Shown here piece by piece: positions 15,188 to 16,974 of a stretch of DNA of 16,974 nt (position 1 is the first letter of the stretch; the number at the start of each line of letters is the position of its first letter). Under the pieces are notes generated by a model. That model ran no database searches. It saw nothing but the letters and a program-made list of their open reading frames with translations, and was not told the origin of the DNA. The position numbers and the translations under genes are program-made. The DNA lies in the NCBI GenBank assembly GCA_020026225.1, contig JAHHQU010000045.1, forward strand, positions 1 through 16,974, in the 5' to 3' direction. Origin of the DNA: Phocaeicola sp. GTDB lineage: Bacteria > Bacteroidota > Bacteroidia > Bacteroidales > Bacteroidaceae.

Positions 15188-16735
15188 ATGAAAAAGGTAA
15201 TATATATGCTTTCATTGGTGGGAGTGTTGGTTTTCAACACTTCTTGCCAGGATGAATTGGAGACTTCTCCAACAAATCAGATTCCTTCAACGGAAGTGTT
15301 TCAAAATGCTACAACTGCTCAAACAGCGGTAGATGGTATTTATCGTTTGATGTATACTCCAGGATGGAGTCAGAGATGGGGCTCTGAAAATCCTGGACAG
15401 ACTGGAATTCAGTTGTTGGCAGATTTGATGGGTGAAGATCATGTGATGATGGAACAAGGTCAAGGATGGTTCTATGAAGATTATCGCCTGAACATACACG
15501 GAGATTATGTGACTAAGGATGGTCGCTCTTATTCTGTATGGAATTTGTATTATACTCTCGTTAATAATGCAAACCAGGTAATTGCCTCAGAAACTGTAAT
15601 GAATGACACTCCTGAAGCTATTCGTGCCGTGGTGGGTCAGGCTTTGGCTCTGCGTGCATTCTCTTATTTCTATTTAGTTCAGATTTATCAGCAGACTTAT
15701 AAAGGACATGAGGACTTTCCAGGAGTTCCTGTTTATACAGAACCAACAGGAATTGCTTCTGAAGGTAAAGGTCGTGGCACTGTTAAGGAAGTATATGAAC
15801 AGATTAATAGTGACTTAAAAAAAGCAGCTGAATATTTAAAGGATTTAACTCAGAAAAGTATTACACATGTTGACTACTATGTAGTTAAAGGACTTCAAGC
15901 TCGTACACTCTTGGTTCAGCACAAATATGCTGAGACTGCAGCTGCTGCCGATGAGGCCTTAAAGAAAGAAGGACTTGCTTTGGCTAGCGTGAAAGATTTG
16001 GGAGGTAATAATAATGTGGATGTTAGTGACGTGATGTGGGGCGTTAAAGTTATACCTGATCAGTCTTCAGGATTCGCTGGATTCTTCTCTCACATGGATG
16101 CTGATGCTAAAGGTATGTATGGGTCTAAAGCTAGAAAATGTATCAGTACTGGCCTTTATAATTTAATGTCTGAAACAGATACTCGTCATTCTTGGTTCCG
16201 TGGCAAATTAGCAGCAGATCAGGAACAGAAAGGTAACTCTATGGTAAGCTATTGTCAGCTGAAGTTCAAAATGGCAAATTATGAAACTCGTGTAGGTGAT
16301 CACTTGTTTATGCGTGCTGAAGAAATGGTATTGATTAAAGCGGAAGCTGAATGTCATCAGGGTAATTTTGCTGCAGCACGTGAAACTTTGAAAGCGTTTG
16401 GTGAATTGCGTGACCCTGCTTTTGCTGAACGTTTGGCTAAACGAACAAATGCAGCAACATACAATAAAGATACAAATGCACCATTAGTAACTTTGATGGA
16501 CGAAATCTTGTTCCAGCGTCGTGTCGAACTATGGGGTGAAGCTGGACGTATCTTCGATTTACAGCGTTTAGGTTTAGGATACAAACGTGAGTATGAAGGA
16601 AGTAATCATACAGAAATGATTCAGACAAAGAACACTGACCCTGCTTCCCCGTTGTTTATTTTCCCTTTGCCTCAAAGTGAAATTGATGGCAATGAAAATA
16701 TTACTGAAGCTGATCAGAATCAAATAGTTCAGTAA
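15188..16735 (+). CDS. SusD/RagB family nutrient-binding outer-membrane lipoprotein
   Basis: A 515-residue surface lipoprotein paired with the preceding SusC. The lipobox FNTSC lipidates Cys20, followed by QDELET, an acidic start consistent with surface display. Hallmarks of the family are VVGQALALRAFSYFYLVQIY, the VYEQINSDLKKAAEYL helix, MRAEEMVLIKAEAECHQG, and the C-terminal signature QRRVELWGEAGRIFDLQRLG. The end, FPLPQSEIDGN, also matches SusD family ends. Length is normal. No enzyme follows, so the pair could work with degradative enzymes encoded elsewhere or import a small ligand. The ligand is not deducible. Confidence 0.94.
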   Translation: MKKVIYMLSLVGVLVFNTSCQDELETSPTNQIPSTEVFQNATTAQTAVDGIYRLMYTPGWSQRWGSENPGQTGIQLLADLMGEDHVMMEQGQGWFYEDYRLNIHGDYVTKDGRSYSVWNLYYTLVNNANQVIASETVMNDTPEAIRAVVGQALALRAFSYFYLVQIYQQTYKGHEDFPGVPVYTEPTGIASEGKGRGTVKEVYEQINSDLKKAAEYLKDLTQKSITHVDYYVVKGLQARTLLVQHKYAETAAAADEALKKEGLALASVKDLGGNNNVDVSDVMWGVKVIPDQSSGFAGFFSHMDADAKGMYGSKARKCISTGLYNLMSETDTRHSWFRGKLAADQEQKGNSMVSYCQLKFKMANYETRVGDHLFMRAEEMVLIKAEAECHQGNFAAARETLKAFGELRDPAFAERLAKRTNAATYNKDTNAPLVTLMDEILFQRRVELWGEAGRIFDLQRLGLGYKREYEGSNHTEMIQTKNTDPASPLFIFPLPQSEIDGNENITEADQNQIVQ

Positions 16736-16754
16736 TTGAACAATTAAAAGATTT

Positions 16755-16790
16755 TTAATATTAAAGGCATTCGTTTGCCTTTAATATTAA
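16755..16790. other. First of two tandem hairpins after the second operon
   Basis: The arms 16755-16769 and 16776-16790 form a perfect 15-bp stem with loop TTCGTT. Most of the stem is A-T with a GGC/GCC top. It has no clean T-run, so it probably acts with the next hairpin to end transcription or protect the mRNA 3' end. Confidence 0.65.
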
Positions 16791-16795
16791 TTTAT

Positions 16796-16848
16796 AATGT
16801 ATCCCCTTTGTTTCGGTTTACTTGAAATAAAGGGGATACATTGTTTTT
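16796..16848. terminator. Intrinsic terminator of the second susC/susD operon
   Basis: The 19-base arms 16796-16814 and 16824-16842 pair throughout with one G-U, around a 9-nt loop, followed by GTTTTTA. The A-rich upstream flank is weaker than the T-rich downstream one, so the main direction is plus. Confidence 0.82.
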
Positions 16849-16890
16849 ACTATTTTATGTAAACCTTTTTATCATCCAGTTTTTTTTTCT

Positions 16891-16912
16891 TATGTTTGTA
16901 GCGTTTGCAAAC
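16891..16912 (+). promoter_or_regulatory. Promoter-like -7 element with a palindromic operator, for a gene beyond the window
   Basis: TATGTTTG (16891-16898) fits TAnnTTTG, and four bases later comes GTTTGCAAAC (16903-16912), a perfect 10-bp palindrome lying about where transcription would start. This is a typical operator position. No start codon follows within the remaining 62 bases, so the leader would exceed 50 nt. An imperfect hairpin CTGAA...TTCAG follows at 16934-16954. Confidence 0.45.
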
Positions 16913-16974
16913 ACTATACGATAAGTAAGTGATCTGAAATATTTTTATATTCAGCATAAAATATTAATATTGTC

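Noticed and set aside
4608..16735. Recent tandem duplication of one SusC/SusD pair
   Set aside because: The proteins align well only in the N-terminal domain. Plug insert, barrel and SusD sequences are too divergent for a recent copy.
1..16974. CRISPR array, insertion sequence, prophage or integrative element
   Set aside because: No regularly spaced repeats, transposase or integrase frames, terminal inverted repeats or attachment-site duplication of the tRNA 3' end were seen.

Overview
The window reads as chromosome of a gut-type Bacteroidota, most like Bacteroides or Phocaeicola. The reasons are two adjacent SusC/SusD-type outer-membrane import pairs, lipoprotein signal peptides followed by acidic residues, promoters of the Bacteroidota form TTTG-N19/20-TAnnTTTG instead of an E. 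coli -35/-10, and almost no purine-rich Shine-Dalgarno sequences. No reads of phage, insertion sequence, CRISPR or integrase type were seen.

Bases 1-3800 are a conserved housekeeping block. It holds the last codons of an unidentified plus-strand gene, then on the minus strand a tRNA-Lys(UUU) with its own promoter and terminator, an AI-2E-family permease gene whose reading frame is broken at a run of eight G, and tdk (thymidine kinase), whose stop overlaps the permease start. Divergently, on the plus strand, come rsmI (16S rRNA methyltransferase) and a coiled-coil lipoprotein. That unit ends in two consecutive hairpins.

Bases 3800-4600 are an AT-rich non-coding stretch with a putative promoter and a leader hairpin. 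Bases 4608-11706 form one tight operon: SusC-like TonB-dependent transporter, SusD-like lipoprotein, HExxH zinc metallohydrolase lipoprotein, DUF4302 lipoprotein, then a strong terminator. Because the enzyme is a predicted metallopeptidase and no glycoside hydrolase is present, I infer that the system handles peptide or glycopeptide cargo rather than a plain polysaccharide. Bases 11812-16735 carry a second, independently promoted SusC/SusD pair without any enzyme, ended by two tandem hairpins.

The leaders of the two susC genes share a 13-base motif (12 of 13 identical) at nearly the same distance from the predicted promoter, which suggests common control. The last 120 bases hold another promoter-like -7 element with a perfect 10-bp palindrome just downstream, leading to a gene outside the window. 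The most checkable oddities are the frame-breaking poly-G tract in the permease gene and the shared leader architecture.
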